Assembly: GCF_900166585.1 (NCBI RefSeq)
Contig: NZ_FVZC01000009.1
Coordinates: 372,001 to 436,000 of the forward strand
Source of the DNA: Mesobacillus jeotgali
GTDB lineage: Bacteria; Bacillota; Bacilli; Bacillales; Cytobacillaceae
DNA: 64,000 nt
Direction: 5' to 3'
The notes under the pieces are model-generated. The model saw only the letters and a program-made list of their open reading frames with translations, was not told the origin of the DNA and made no database searches. Positions 17,013 through 25,950 of the stretch are shown piece after piece (position 1 is the first letter of the stretch; each line of letters starts with the position of its first letter). Position numbers and translations under genes: made by a program.

Positions 17013-17370
17013 AATTCCTCCCTTAATTAGAGACCCCCAGAACATACTAACATTTTTTTACCCTGATTGAGATGAAAACAAACCAGGCTATTTGCTCAAA
17101 ATTAAGGAACCTGAACCAAGCTGAGGAAAATGTTCCATGTACAGGAACTCTGTGCTAATCAGGCATGGATTCTGTATTATTACATATTTCTATCTGTTAT
17201 ATAAAAGAAAGCCATTATAAAATACGGCCATATTCGTATATTTTTGGGTGTGTTTCATTAAAAAAGTTTAAATGTTGATATAAGTCACAGCTTAATATTG
17301 TGAGACTCTATAAAATTATTAGTGGGGAATGTTCAAATTAAGCAACCTTACAAAAATGGGGAGGGAGAAT
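17013..17370. other. Intergenic region upstream of the 2-oxoacid oxidoreductase operon
   Basis: About 360 bp, AT-rich. Divergent promoters for the acyltransferase and the oxidoreductase must lie here. The only structure I see is an imperfect inverted repeat around GTCACA (17285) and TGTGA (17299), reversed relative to an FNR/CRP box. No riboswitch or small ORF can be supported. Confidence 0.4.
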
Positions 17371-18384
17371 ATGTCTATCTTACCGAAAAAGAACGACATA
17401 GGCTTTTATGAGATCAGACTTGAATCGATTGGGGGACTCGGTGCTAACTTAGCCGGAAAGATGCTTGCCGAGGCAGGTGTCCTGAGTCTGGGTTTAAATG
17501 GATCCAACTTTTCTTCGTATGGATCAGAGAAAAAAGGATCACCGGTTAAGAGCTTTGTCCGTTTCTGTGAACCTGAAACTGAAATCAGGGTCCACAGTCC
17601 AATTGAGGAGCCGCATGTGGTTGGTGTATTCCATGAGGCGCTCTATAAAATGGTTGATGTAGTCAGCGGATTGCGTCCAGATGGAATCCTGCTGGTGAAT
17701 TCGACTAGAGACTTTGACGACATCAAAAATGACCTTCATCTTGAGCATGGAACACTGGCGATTGTTGATGCCCTTTCAATCGCCGTTGAGGAAAAAACGA
17801 AGGTGAATACAGCGATGCTTGGAGCGTTGTACCGCATCATTGATTTCCTTGATCCTGAAGCGATGAAAAATGTGATCCGAAAAACTTTTGAAAAGAAATA
17901 TCCTCATTTAGTTGAGCCAAATATCAGAACGTTCGAGAGAGGCTACAATCAAGTTCAATTTAAAACATACGAACCAGAGGAAGGGGCTCAAGGCAAGAAA
18001 TACAAGCGCCCAACTCCGCTTCTTGGATATGAAACACAGGAGATAGGCGGAGTGATCACAGCCCAGGCAAATAGTCTCCTCAAGGATCTGAGCGGTTCCA
18101 GACAAGGGTTCCTGCCTCAGTTTAACCAGCAGGAATGCATAAATTGCGCTGCATGTGATACCGCATGTCCTGATTATTGCTTTGTTTGGGAAGAAGGAGA
18201 AGACAAACGCGGCAGAAAGCAAATGTTCTTAAAGGGAATCGATTATCAATATTGCAAAGGCTGCCTGAAGTGTGTAGAGGCATGTCCAACTACTGCGTTA
18301 AGTGAGCTCAGGGAAATGATTGGCTACGCTGAGGAGAATCAAGTTAAACATAACTATCCTTATGTGACTGGAGGGGTTTCTTAA
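17371..18384 (+). CDS. 2-oxoacid:ferredoxin oxidoreductase, fused gamma + ferredoxin (delta) subunit
   Basis: A 337-residue fusion. Residues of about 10-190 are the gamma-type domain (IGGLGANLAGKMLAEAG near the start). The C-terminal part is a dicluster ferredoxin domain with CINCAACDTACP and CKGCLKCVEACP, two 4Fe-4S sites for moving electrons to ferredoxin. These cytoplasmic complexes decarboxylate a 2-oxoacid (pyruvate, 2-oxoglutarate or branched) to acyl-CoA with CoA and reduced ferredoxin. ATG 17371 has GGGAGGGAG just upstream and is preferred to ATG 17329. Its stop overlaps the start of the alpha-beta gene by one base (TAATG), indicating tight coupling. Confidence 0.88.
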   Translation: MSILPKKNDIGFYEIRLESIGGLGANLAGKMLAEAGVLSLGLNGSNFSSYGSEKKGSPVKSFVRFCEPETEIRVHSPIEEPHVVGVFHEALYKMVDVVSGLRPDGILLVNSTRDFDDIKNDLHLEHGTLAIVDALSIAVEEKTKVNTAMLGALYRIIDFLDPEAMKNVIRKTFEKKYPHLVEPNIRTFERGYNQVQFKTYEPEEGAQGKKYKRPTPLLGYETQEIGGVITAQANSLLKDLSGSRQGFLPQFNQQECINCAACDTACPDYCFVWEEGEDKRGRKQMFLKGIDYQYCKGCLKCVEACPTTALSELREMIGYAEENQVKHNYPYVTGGVS

Positions 18385-20678
18385 TGTCCGTTCTTGAAGA
18401 AAATGTAAAATCGATGAGTACAGCAGAACAGCTGACTACCTTTGAATCCGGAAATGAAATGGCGGCTATGGCTGCAGCTCAGATCAATTATCATATTATG
18501 GGCTATTTTCCGATTACCCCTTCTACGGAAGTGGCGCAATATCTGGATATGATGAAATCCAGAGGAGAGCATGATATTAAATTGATCCCTGCAGATGGAG
18601 AACACGGTTCGGCAGGGATCTGTTACGGTGCAGCAGCAACTGGAGCGCGCGTCTTTAATGCGACCAGTGCAAACGGGTTGATGTATATGCTGGAGCAGCT
18701 TCCGGTGCAGTCTGGAACACGTTATCCAATGGTCCTTAACCTGGTAACCCGTTCAATCAGCGGTCCGCTTGATATCCGCGGCGACCATTCAGACTTGTAT
18801 TTCGCCTTAAATACAGGATGGGTAATTCTCACTGCCAGGACACCCCAGGCAGTTTACGATATGAACATCATGGCGTTGAAAATTGCCGAACACTCAGATG
18901 TACGCCTTCCAGTCATGGTTGCATACGACGGTTTCTTTACATCCCACCAAAAGCGCAAGGTGAACTATTTTAAAGATCGGGCGGTAGTCCAGAGATTTGT
19001 GGGCGAGGCACCGACTGAATATAATTTTGCCAGGGATCCGAAGAAGCCGCTGACAATTGGAGCCCACATGAATGGCGACGACTTGATGAACAACCACTTC
19101 CAGCAATCAGAAGCGATTTACAGAGCGAAGGATGTATATAAGGAAATTGCTGCAGAATATGCAAAACTATCAGGCCGCAATTATGATATTCTTGACCTTT
19201 ATCAAATGGAAGATGCGGATGTAGCACTTTTCCTGTTGAACTCAGCTGCAGAGTCTGCCAAAGATGTTGTCGACAGGCTTCGTGAAAAGGGAATCAAAGC
19301 TGGCGTCATCAGTCCAAATATCATCCGTCCATTCCCGGCACATGAAATCAGGAATGCACTGAAGAATGTAAAATCGCTTCTTGTAGGTGAGCGTGCTGAT
19401 TCCTATGGCGGACACGGGCCAAACCTGACACACGAAGTTAAATCTGCTCTCCAGGAAGACAAGAACAATGCAACAATCGTCCAGAGCAGGGTATTTGGAC
19501 TTGGCGGCAAGGATTTCTATGCGGATGATGCGGAAGCATTTTTCACAATGGCAATTGATGCCATGGAAAAGGGAGTTGCAGAAAAACCGTTCGACTATTA
19601 CGGACAGGTTGCTGGTGAGCCTGAAAAAGCATTGAAGCAGGTCATTGAGCCACAGCATGGCGATGTCTACAAGTCAGGACTTATCCAGGTAACAAGAGAT
19701 GAAGGAAAGAATAAACTGAATGTCAAAATTCCGCCATTGAGGGCTCTTACCTCAAAGCCGAAACGCATTGCATCAGGTCATGGCGCATGTCCTGGCTGCG
19801 GTATCTTCGGAGGACTTGAACTGTTCTTTAAAGGAATTGAAGGTGACCTCGTCATTCTGTTCCAAACGGGCTGTGCTTACGTTGTGACTACAGCTTATCC
19901 ACATACTTCGCATAAGCAGACGACGATCCATAATCTTTTCCAGAATGGGGCGGCGACATTATCAGGAACACTCGAAGCATTCCTTGAATTGAAACGCCGG
20001 GGTGAAATCGAAATTTCAGCAGAGGCAACTTTCGTGATGGTGACAGGCGATGGCGGAATGGACATTGGAATGGGATCGGCTATCGGTACAGCACTTCGCG
20101 GACACAAGCTGATCATGCTTGAATATGATAATGAGGGATATATGAATACAGGTTCCCAGCTCTCATACTCTACTCCATTTGGCCATATGACCAGCACTTC
20201 AAATGTAGGCAAAGCGCAAAAGGGAAAAGCTTTCCACCATAAGGATACAGCGCAGATCATGGCTTCTGCCAATATTCCTTATGTATTCACCGGAACGGAA
20301 GCATTCCCACAGGACCTTGTTAAAAAAGCAGCGAAGGCACAATGGTATGCACAAAATGTAGGTACTGTGTACGGCAAGCTTTTGATAACATGCCCGCTTA
20401 ACTGGAAATCAGAAGACCGTTTTGGCCAGACAATTGTCGAGGCAGCGGTCAATTCAAACTTTTTCCCGCTTTATGAAGTGGAACAGGGAATTACGAACAT
20501 AACTTATGACCCTGAAGCGAAGAACAAGAAGATTCCCTTGTCTGATTGGCTGAAATATATGGGCAAGACCAAACATTTGTTAAAAGAAGAAAACAAAGAC
20601 ATGCTTGTTGAATTTGAAGAAGAAGTAGATAAAAGATGGCAGCGTTTAAAAGCGAAGCACGAAAACGAATATTTATAA
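18384..20678 (+). CDS. 2-oxoacid:ferredoxin oxidoreductase, fused alpha + beta subunit
   Basis: A 764-residue fusion. The N-terminal alpha part has GYFPITPSTEVAQYL and ADGEHGSAG. The beta part starts near 460 with HGACPGCGIFGG (cysteines for the proximal 4Fe-4S cluster) and includes the thiamine diphosphate motif GDGGMDIGMGSAIGTALRG. With the upstream gamma-delta gene it makes a complete four-function enzyme from two polypeptides. The substrate cannot be decided from sequence; pyruvate is the default guess. Oxygen sensitivity of the family suggests use under low oxygen, although aerobic Bacillaceae also carry such enzymes. Confidence 0.9.
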   Translation: MSVLEENVKSMSTAEQLTTFESGNEMAAMAAAQINYHIMGYFPITPSTEVAQYLDMMKSRGEHDIKLIPADGEHGSAGICYGAAATGARVFNATSANGLMYMLEQLPVQSGTRYPMVLNLVTRSISGPLDIRGDHSDLYFALNTGWVILTARTPQAVYDMNIMALKIAEHSDVRLPVMVAYDGFFTSHQKRKVNYFKDRAVVQRFVGEAPTEYNFARDPKKPLTIGAHMNGDDLMNNHFQQSEAIYRAKDVYKEIAAEYAKLSGRNYDILDLYQMEDADVALFLLNSAAESAKDVVDRLREKGIKAGVISPNIIRPFPAHEIRNALKNVKSLLVGERADSYGGHGPNLTHEVKSALQEDKNNATIVQSRVFGLGGKDFYADDAEAFFTMAIDAMEKGVAEKPFDYYGQVAGEPEKALKQVIEPQHGDVYKSGLIQVTRDEGKNKLNVKIPPLRALTSKPKRIASGHGACPGCGIFGGLELFFKGIEGDLVILFQTGCAYVVTTAYPHTSHKQTTIHNLFQNGAATLSGTLEAFLELKRRGEIEISAEATFVMVTGDGGMDIGMGSAIGTALRGHKLIMLEYDNEGYMNTGSQLSYSTPFGHMTSTSNVGKAQKGKAFHHKDTAQIMASANIPYVFTGTEAFPQDLVKKAAKAQWYAQNVGTVYGKLLITCPLNWKSEDRFGQTIVEAAVNSNFFPLYEVEQGITNITYDPEAKNKKIPLSDWLKYMGKTKHLLKEENKDMLVEFEEEVDKRWQRLKAKHENEYL

Positions 20679-20806
20679 GAAAAGTTCTTTTCATTTTTTT
20701 AAGCTTTCACAACCCTTCCAGTAATTCTGATTCAGTGGTCTGACCCTGAAAACATCTGCAGGTTGTCGAAGGCGAGAATGAATGAGAAAACTGCTATATG
20801 AACTAA

Positions 20807-20834
20807 GAAGCCGGGGGATATTCCTGGCTTTTTT
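20807..20834 (+). terminator. Terminator downstream of the oxidoreductase operon
   Basis: AAGCCGGGG pairs with TTCCTGGCTT-type arm (9 bp, G-U included) and T6. It lies about 130 bp after the stop; a weaker hairpin (GAAAAG/CTTTTC, T7) lies immediately after the stop. Confidence 0.7.
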
Positions 20835-20943
20835 CTATTATTAGTTTCTTTTTTAAACAGGAAATAATCACGAATTAAAAGGAATTTTAAACATCAATGT
20901 AGAAATAACTAGAAAAATGGGAATACGGCAAGGAGGCTTTCTG

Positions 20944-22521
20944 GTGGGGAGTGCTAACGAACATGATGAGATTCAGGCGCTAAAGAACAAAATAGCCGCT
21001 TTAGAACAAGAAAATTCCTCTTTAAAAAAGAAAATTAAAGATCAGCAGGCAGCCACCGACTGTTCTTTTCACACATCACCAGTGGACAAATTTGAAATTA
21101 TTGAAGAAAGACTTCTCGAAGATGAGGGCTTATTAAATAGCTTATTTCACGACACTCTGGACGGAATCGTTTTTTGGGGGAAGTGCGGGCGAATCATCTC
21201 AGCGAATGAAGCAACCTGCAAGATTTTTGGACTCTCCCGGGAGGAGTTATTAAGGCATAATATCTCTGATTTTATTTACCAAAAAGATGATAAATATAGC
21301 AAAATGAAAAAAATTCTCCATGAAAAAGGAGCCCTTCGTGAAGAAGCGTTCTTCCTGCTCCCGAGTGGAGAAAAAAGGCTGCTGGAATTTACTGTGAAGT
21401 TAAATGCTGGTGAAGGATACCATATGACAATTTTGCGTGATGTAAGTGAAAAATTCCGCATGGAACAGGAAGTCCGCAAAAGTGAAGAGCGGTTCAGGAA
21501 AATCTTTGAAGGATCTATCGAGGGAATGATCCTCTGGGACGAAAATTGCAAACATTATGAAATCAACCCTTCCGGCATGGCAAAGTTAGAATTGAAGCAA
21601 GAGGATCTTGGAGAGGAAAATTTCCGGAAGCTATTCGTTAATCTTGGAATATCCGAGAGATTGCTTGATGAAAAGATTGAGGAGCTGCTCCGGAAAGGGA
21701 GGCTGGATGGAAGGATTACCATTCCTTATGAAGAAGGCAGGATGAAGCATTTTGAATATACGGTCAAACGCCATCTCGCAGACAGCTTAAATTTAATTAT
21801 CTTCAGGAATATCACAGAAAAAGTTGAAATGGAAGCCCAGCTTCGAAAGTCTGATACATTGAATATACTTGGTGAGCTTGCAGCAGGAATAGCTCATGAG
21901 ATTCGGAATCCAATGACTGCTCTTAAGGGTTTCATCCAGCTGCTCGAGAATAGCACGGGTGATGCTTACTCCCTGTATTTCCAGGTGATCAAATCAGAGC
22001 TTCAGAGAATTGATTCCATTATCAATGAGTTCTTGATACTGGCAAAACCACAGGCAATCAAGTATGTAGAGGAAGATATCCCTAAAATAATGAAGGAGAC
22101 CGTTGATCTTCTGACCGCACAGGCAGTCCTCCATGATGTCCAATTCAGGACTGTTTATCAGAATGATTTACCACAGCTGCTTTGTGAACCGAATCAATTA
22201 AAAAAGGTCTTTATAAATATCATAAAAAATGCAATAGAAGTCATGCCAAAAGGCGGTTTCGTGTACGTTACAGTCAGCATGGCGCCAGGTAACAGAATAC
22301 ATATCTCGATCAAAGACGAAGGGGAAGGGATTCCGCCTGACAAAATCAAGAAGCTTGGGGAACCATTTTACACAACGAAAGAACGAGGAACCGGCCTTGG
22401 ATTGATGGTTAGTTTCAAGATTGTTGAAGAACACGGGGGAACTATTGAAGTTGAAAGTGAAGTGGGGTTAGGAACCAACTTCCATATTTATTTGCCAACC
22501 ACTGAAGAAACGTCTGATTGA
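20944..22521 (+). CDS. kinE: PAS-domain sensor histidine kinase, KinE-like
   Basis: About 525 residues, no membrane segment, so cytoplasmic. Order: an N-terminal coiled coil, PAS domain 1 (about 65-170), PAS domain 2 (about 180-295), HisKA with the phospho-accepting His318 in AHEIRNPMTAL, and a HATPase_c domain with INIIKNAIEVMP (N box), DEGEGIPP (G1), FYTTKERGTGLGL (F/G2). There is no partner response regulator nearby, as expected for phosphorelay kinases that feed Spo0F. GTG 20944 has AAGGAGG 7 bases upstream; ATG 20917 has no ribosome site. Position between ykrP and the mtn cluster matches kinE. Confidence 0.82.
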   Translation: MGSANEHDEIQALKNKIAALEQENSSLKKKIKDQQAATDCSFHTSPVDKFEIIEERLLEDEGLLNSLFHDTLDGIVFWGKCGRIISANEATCKIFGLSREELLRHNISDFIYQKDDKYSKMKKILHEKGALREEAFFLLPSGEKRLLEFTVKLNAGEGYHMTILRDVSEKFRMEQEVRKSEERFRKIFEGSIEGMILWDENCKHYEINPSGMAKLELKQEDLGEENFRKLFVNLGISERLLDEKIEELLRKGRLDGRITIPYEEGRMKHFEYTVKRHLADSLNLIIFRNITEKVEMEAQLRKSDTLNILGELAAGIAHEIRNPMTALKGFIQLLENSTGDAYSLYFQVIKSELQRIDSIINEFLILAKPQAIKYVEEDIPKIMKETVDLLTAQAVLHDVQFRTVYQNDLPQLLCEPNQLKKVFINIIKNAIEVMPKGGFVYVTVSMAPGNRIHISIKDEGEGIPPDKIKKLGEPFYTTKERGTGLGLMVSFKIVEEHGGTIEVESEVGLGTNFHIYLPTTEETSD

Positions 22522-22546
22522 AAGTTTTCAATCAGGCGTTTTTTTT
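22511..22546 (+). terminator. Terminator of kinE
   Basis: CGTCTGATTGAAA / TTTCAATCAGGCG 13-bp stem, two-base loop and T8. The left arm includes the stop codon. Confidence 0.92.
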
Positions 22547-22718
22547 CATATTGAGTTCCTTAAGCCAGTAAGGCTCTATCCTTATGGCTGCTTTTCAGGT
22601 CTTATTTATAACTATCCTTATTCATAGATGACCTGAACGTTAAGTTGCTGTTTGCCCCTACAGTTAAAGTTCTAAAAAATAATTTTAAAGCTTTTCAAAG
22701 ATTGGAAAATATTATATA

Positions 22719-22740
22719 TTAGATATAAATCTAATTAGAT
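22719..22740 (+). promoter_or_regulatory. Candidate operator of the ArsR-DUF2087 regulator
   Basis: Perfect inverted repeat TTAGAT-ATAA-ATCTAA (22719-22734) followed directly by a third TTAGAT half-site. It is 30 bp from the start codon, a place suited to autorepression. Confidence 0.5.
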
Positions 22741-22768
22741 ATCAGTGAAATTAGAAGAGGTGTTTTTA

Positions 22769-23353
22769 GTGCAACTGGACAGAATTGTCGCTTTTCATAA
22801 AACGATGGGTGACCCTACCAGGATAAGGATTGTGGCACTGCTGGCAAAGGGCCCGCTTCATGGCCAGGCAATAGCAGGCAAACTGGGACTTACCCCTCCC
22901 ACGATCACTCATCACATAAAAAAACTGCGTGATATTAACGTTATTTTTGAACGCCGGGATAAGAACACGATTTATTTTCATTTGAACGAGTCGGTTATAA
23001 AGCAACAGGCTAAGTCGCTTGGACGGTTAATCACGAAAAAGGAAGAGGAGGGGGAAGCATTGGACAGCCACAACATCGATAAACAGAAGATCATTGAGAA
23101 CTTCATGACAAAAGACGGTAAGTTGAAAAACATTCCTGCCCAGCGGAAGAAGAAGCTTATGGTATTCGAATACATGGTCAGCGGCTTAAAGGCGGGGAAA
23201 AAATATCCCGAGAAGGAGCTGAACGAATATATTAAAAAGTTTCATGAGGACTATGCGACAATCAGGCGTGAATTTATCATCAATCACTATATGTATCGCG
23301 AAAATGGGATATACGAACTTAATCCGGTTGAGATGTGGGCAAAACCAGAGTGA
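22769..23353 (+). CDS. ArsR-type regulator with DUF2087 domain
   Basis: A 194-residue protein with an N-terminal winged HTH (MGDPTRIRIVALLAKGPLHG, LTPPTITHHIKKLRD) and a C-terminal DUF2087 domain (LMVFEYMVSGLKAGKKYPEK, YATIRREFIINHYMYR). No metal-binding cysteine pair as in classical ArsR is visible, so a metal role is unlikely. The GTG at 22769 follows AGAGGTG at 8 bases; upstream in-frame GTG 22745 lacks a site. No target operon is adjacent, so it may act on itself or elsewhere. Confidence 0.82.
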   Translation: MQLDRIVAFHKTMGDPTRIRIVALLAKGPLHGQAIAGKLGLTPPTITHHIKKLRDINVIFERRDKNTIYFHLNESVIKQQAKSLGRLITKKEEEGEALDSHNIDKQKIIENFMTKDGKLKNIPAQRKKKLMVFEYMVSGLKAGKKYPEKELNEYIKKFHEDYATIRREFIINHYMYRENGIYELNPVEMWAKPE

Positions 23354-23375
23354 TGCTCCCAAGAACAATTCAAAA

Positions 23376-23407
23376 ACCGCCACGAGCATTGTCTGTGGCG
23401 GTCTTTT
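23376..23407 (+). terminator. Terminator of the ArsR-DUF2087 gene
   Basis: ACCGCCAC / GTGGCGGT stem and a short T-run (CTTTTGC), which runs into the left target duplication of the MITE. Confidence 0.75.
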
Positions 23408-23413
23408 GCTAAT

Positions 23414-23596
23414 GGCTGTTTTCGTAAAGATTGTGGTTAAAATCCTAAAGCCGATTTTAACATGATAAAAGCCATTTTGTAGGTTGGTACTAAGTTTGCA
23501 AGCTCTTTTCTCTTAATAAGCGTTAATTTTGTAAAGAAACTGAGGTAATTCCATCCTATTTTGTAGTCAATAGCAGCAAATTTTGAGAAAAGAGCC
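23414..23596 (+). mobile_element. MITE copy 1 (183 bp, 8-bp target duplication)
   Basis: Begins GGCTGTTTTC and ends GAAAAGAGCC, terminal inverted repeats of 10 bp with one mismatch. It is flanked by perfect direct repeats TTGCTAAT at 23406-23413 and 23597-23604. It encodes nothing. Internal blocks (GATAAAAGCCATTTTG, CTCTTAATAAGCGTTAATTTT, TTTTGTAGTCAATAGCA) recur in reverse orientation at 48837-48964; this copy has about 55 extra internal bases. The right-hand duplication ends at the stop codon of mtnU. TIR start GG and an 8-bp duplication would suit mobilisation by an ISL3-like transposase (inference). Confidence 0.85.
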
Positions 23597-23603
23597 TTGC
23601 TAA

Positions 23604-24386
23604 TTAATATAGTTCGGGACGTCGGTCAGCAAAAATAGGAATCCTGCTTCTGGCCTCCTTAACCTGGCCGAGATCGATTTCGGCGAAAAGGATTTCCTCT
23701 CCTTCCCCGCCTTCCGCTATCACGTCACCCCAGGGACCAATGATCATAGAATGGCCGGCAAAAGTATTGTTTGGATCTGAGCCTGCCCTGTTGCATGCGA
23801 TGACATAGCATTGATTTTCAATGGCACGGGCAATTAGCAATGCTCGCCAGTGTTCAAGCCTCTGGATAGGCCATTCTGCGACAATAAAGAGAGCTTCGAC
23901 ATCCTGCAGGACATGAGCGCGCACCCATTCAGGGAATCGTATGTCGTAGCAAATCAAGCCGGCAAATTTATGGCCCTCCAATGAAAATAAACCTTTTTCC
24001 TTCCCAGCAGAAAGGTATAAATGTTCATCCATCAGCTGGAAAAGGTGCAGCTTGCTGTATTCTCCGGCAAATTCACCGTTTTTATCATAAATAAGCATTG
24101 TATTCTCAATACCAGCCTCAGTTTTGTTGGCAACAGAACCGCCGACGAAATGGGATTTGTGCTCCACAGCTGCCTCCCGGAAAAATACTTTGGCCTCTTT
24201 GGCGCCTTCATCAGCTGTGCCATTTAAATTGGTCAAATCATATCCTGTTGTCCAGAGCTCAGGAAGTACCACGATATCTGGATTTTGCAAGCTGGCCTTT
24301 TCTATCATACGAGACGCAGTGCTATAGTTTTCTTGGGGGTTGCCAAAAGCAATGTCCATTTGCAGGCACGCTATCTTGAATTTCAT
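23604..24386 (-). CDS. mtnU: Carbon-nitrogen hydrolase, omega-amidase MtnU-like
   Basis: A 260-residue nitrilase-superfamily amidase with the full catalytic triad: Glu43 (VVLPELW), Lys112 (YSKLHLF) and Cys146 (LICYDIRFPE). In Bacillus the enzyme next to the methionine-salvage aminotransferase hydrolyses 2-oxoglutaramate, pulling the glutamine-dependent transamination forward. It is divergent from mtnE with 127 bp between starts. The stop codon borders the MITE insertion. No SAM riboswitch is seen in the divergent region. Confidence 0.87.
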   Translation of the reverse strand: MKFKIACLQMDIAFGNPQENYSTASRMIEKASLQNPDIVVLPELWTTGYDLTNLNGTADEGAKEAKVFFREAAVEHKSHFVGGSVANKTEAGIENTMLIYDKNGEFAGEYSKLHLFQLMDEHLYLSAGKEKGLFSLEGHKFAGLICYDIRFPEWVRAHVLQDVEALFIVAEWPIQRLEHWRALLIARAIENQCYVIACNRAGSDPNNTFAGHSMIIGPWGDVIAEGGEGEEILFAEIDLGQVKEARSRIPIFADRRPELY

Positions 24387-24513
24387 ATTTATTCACCGCC
24401 ATAATGTCTGAAAATTATTTCTTTACAAGTTCCTATTTACGTTATATCATTTGTGACTAGAATTTCAAATTAAAAATTTTAAATCTTATATAAATTAATA
24501 AGCAGGTGAGAGA

Positions 24514-25707
24514 ATGGAATTTAAACAATCGGAGTTATTGAAAAGCCTGCCCAAGCAGTTTTTTGCTTCACTCGTGCAAAAAGTGGGCTCGTACACTGAA
24601 AAAGGGGCGGATGTCATCAATCTTGGACAGGGAAATCCCGACCAGCCGACTCCAGAACATATTGTGGAGAAATTAAAGATTGCTGCGGAAAATCCGGTGA
24701 ACCATAAATATTCTCCTTTTCGGGGATTAAGTTCATTAAAGCAAGCTGCGGCTGCGTTTTATAAAAGGGAATATGGTGTTGATCTTGACCCTGAAGAGGA
24801 AATCGCCATCCTGTTTGGCGGAAAGGCTGGTTTGGTTGAAATTCCTCAATGCCTTTTGAATCCAGGAGATACAATCCTTGTTCCTGATCCAGGATATCCC
24901 GACTATTGGTCTGGAGTTGAACTTGCCAGGGCCAAAATGGTAAAAATGCCACTGCGTGAAGAAAATGATTTCCTTCCAAATTACACTGAATTAAGTCCAG
25001 AGGAACTTGCCGAAGCAAAATTAATGTTTTTGAACTATCCTAATAATCCAACAGGTGCAATTGCTGATAAAGAGTTTTTTGATCAAACAATCGAACTGGC
25101 CCAAAAAAATGAAATATGTGTAGTCCACGATTTTGCCTATGGGGCTATTGGTTTTGACGGGAAACGCCCATATAGCTTTTTGCAATCCAAGGGAGCCAAA
25201 GAGGTTGGAATCGAGATTTATACATTGTCGAAAACATATAATATGGCCGGCTGGCGTGTAGGTTTCGCTGCAGGAAACAAGAGTGTAATTGCCGCCATTA
25301 ATTTACTTCAGGATCATATGTATGTCAGTTTGTTTGGTGCTGTGCAGGAAGCAGCGGCAGAAGCATTGCTAGGGCCCCAGCAATGTGTATCAGGGCTGAA
25401 TAATTTGTATGAATCCAGAAGAAACGTGCTCATTGAAGGGTTAACAAATATTGGCTGGAGGGTTACTGCACCGAAAGGGTCTTTTTTCGCCTGGCTTAAG
25501 GTTCCGGAACAGTTTACCTCAGTTGAGTTCGCTGATTTTCTATTGGAAAAAGCCCATATTGCCGTGGCACCGGGAATCGGTTTTGGAGAGTATGGTGAAG
25601 GCTATGTGCGGGTAGGTCTTCTTACATCTGAAGAAAGACTGAGGGAAGCAGTCAACAGAATTAAAAGCTTAGAAATTTTCAAAAAAAATATTGACAATGA
25701 TTTGTGA
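24514..25707 (+). CDS. mtnE: Methionine-salvage aminotransferase MtnE
   Basis: A 397-residue class-I PLP aminotransferase. YTLSKTYNMAGWRVGF holds the PLP lysine, NPGDTILVPDPGYPDYW and NYPNNPTGAI are fold-type-I landmarks. In methionine salvage it converts 4-methylthio-2-oxobutyrate to methionine, using glutamine among other donors. Position between mtnU and mtnWXBD supports the name (ykrV of B. subtilis). CAGGTGAGAG precedes the ATG. Confidence 0.87.
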   Translation: MEFKQSELLKSLPKQFFASLVQKVGSYTEKGADVINLGQGNPDQPTPEHIVEKLKIAAENPVNHKYSPFRGLSSLKQAAAAFYKREYGVDLDPEEEIAILFGGKAGLVEIPQCLLNPGDTILVPDPGYPDYWSGVELARAKMVKMPLREENDFLPNYTELSPEELAEAKLMFLNYPNNPTGAIADKEFFDQTIELAQKNEICVVHDFAYGAIGFDGKRPYSFLQSKGAKEVGIEIYTLSKTYNMAGWRVGFAAGNKSVIAAINLLQDHMYVSLFGAVQEAAAEALLGPQQCVSGLNNLYESRRNVLIEGLTNIGWRVTAPKGSFFAWLKVPEQFTSVEFADFLLEKAHIAVAPGIGFGEYGEGYVRVGLLTSEERLREAVNRIKSLEIFKKNIDNDL

Positions 25708-25770
25708 ACCTGACATAATCCTAATTAATAAATTTACTTTAACCAATTAAATAACTTAATTAAATTATTT

Positions 25771-25930
25771 TCTTATCAAGAGCAGGCGGAGGGACGAGCC
25801 CGATGAAGCCCGGCAACCGATCCAGCATTATGCTGGGCACGGTGCTAATTCTTGCAGCGGAAGCTGATAGATAAGGAGAGTTTAGTGAACGTTCTAACCT
25901 CTTCTTTTCGAAGAGGTTTTTTTATGTGTT
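25771..25930 (+). promoter_or_regulatory. SAM-I riboswitch (S-box) with terminator
   Basis: Classical S-box sequence: P1 arm CTTATCAAGAG (25772) pairing with GATAGATAAGGAGAG region, GCAGGCGGAGGGACGAGCC, GATGAAGCCCGGCAACC, and GGTGCTAATTCTTGC. The expression platform ends in a terminator AACCTCTTC / GAAGAGGTT with T7 (25896-25923). High SAM is expected to stop transcription before mtnWXBD. Confidence 0.96.
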
Positions 25931-25950
25931 TTTTACAATTTGATTAATGA

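Noticed and set aside
17285..17304. FNR/Rex site in front of the 2-oxoacid oxidoreductase operon
   Set aside because: The half-sites GTCACA and TGTGA are in the reversed order compared with TGTGA-N6-TCACA, so it does not match.
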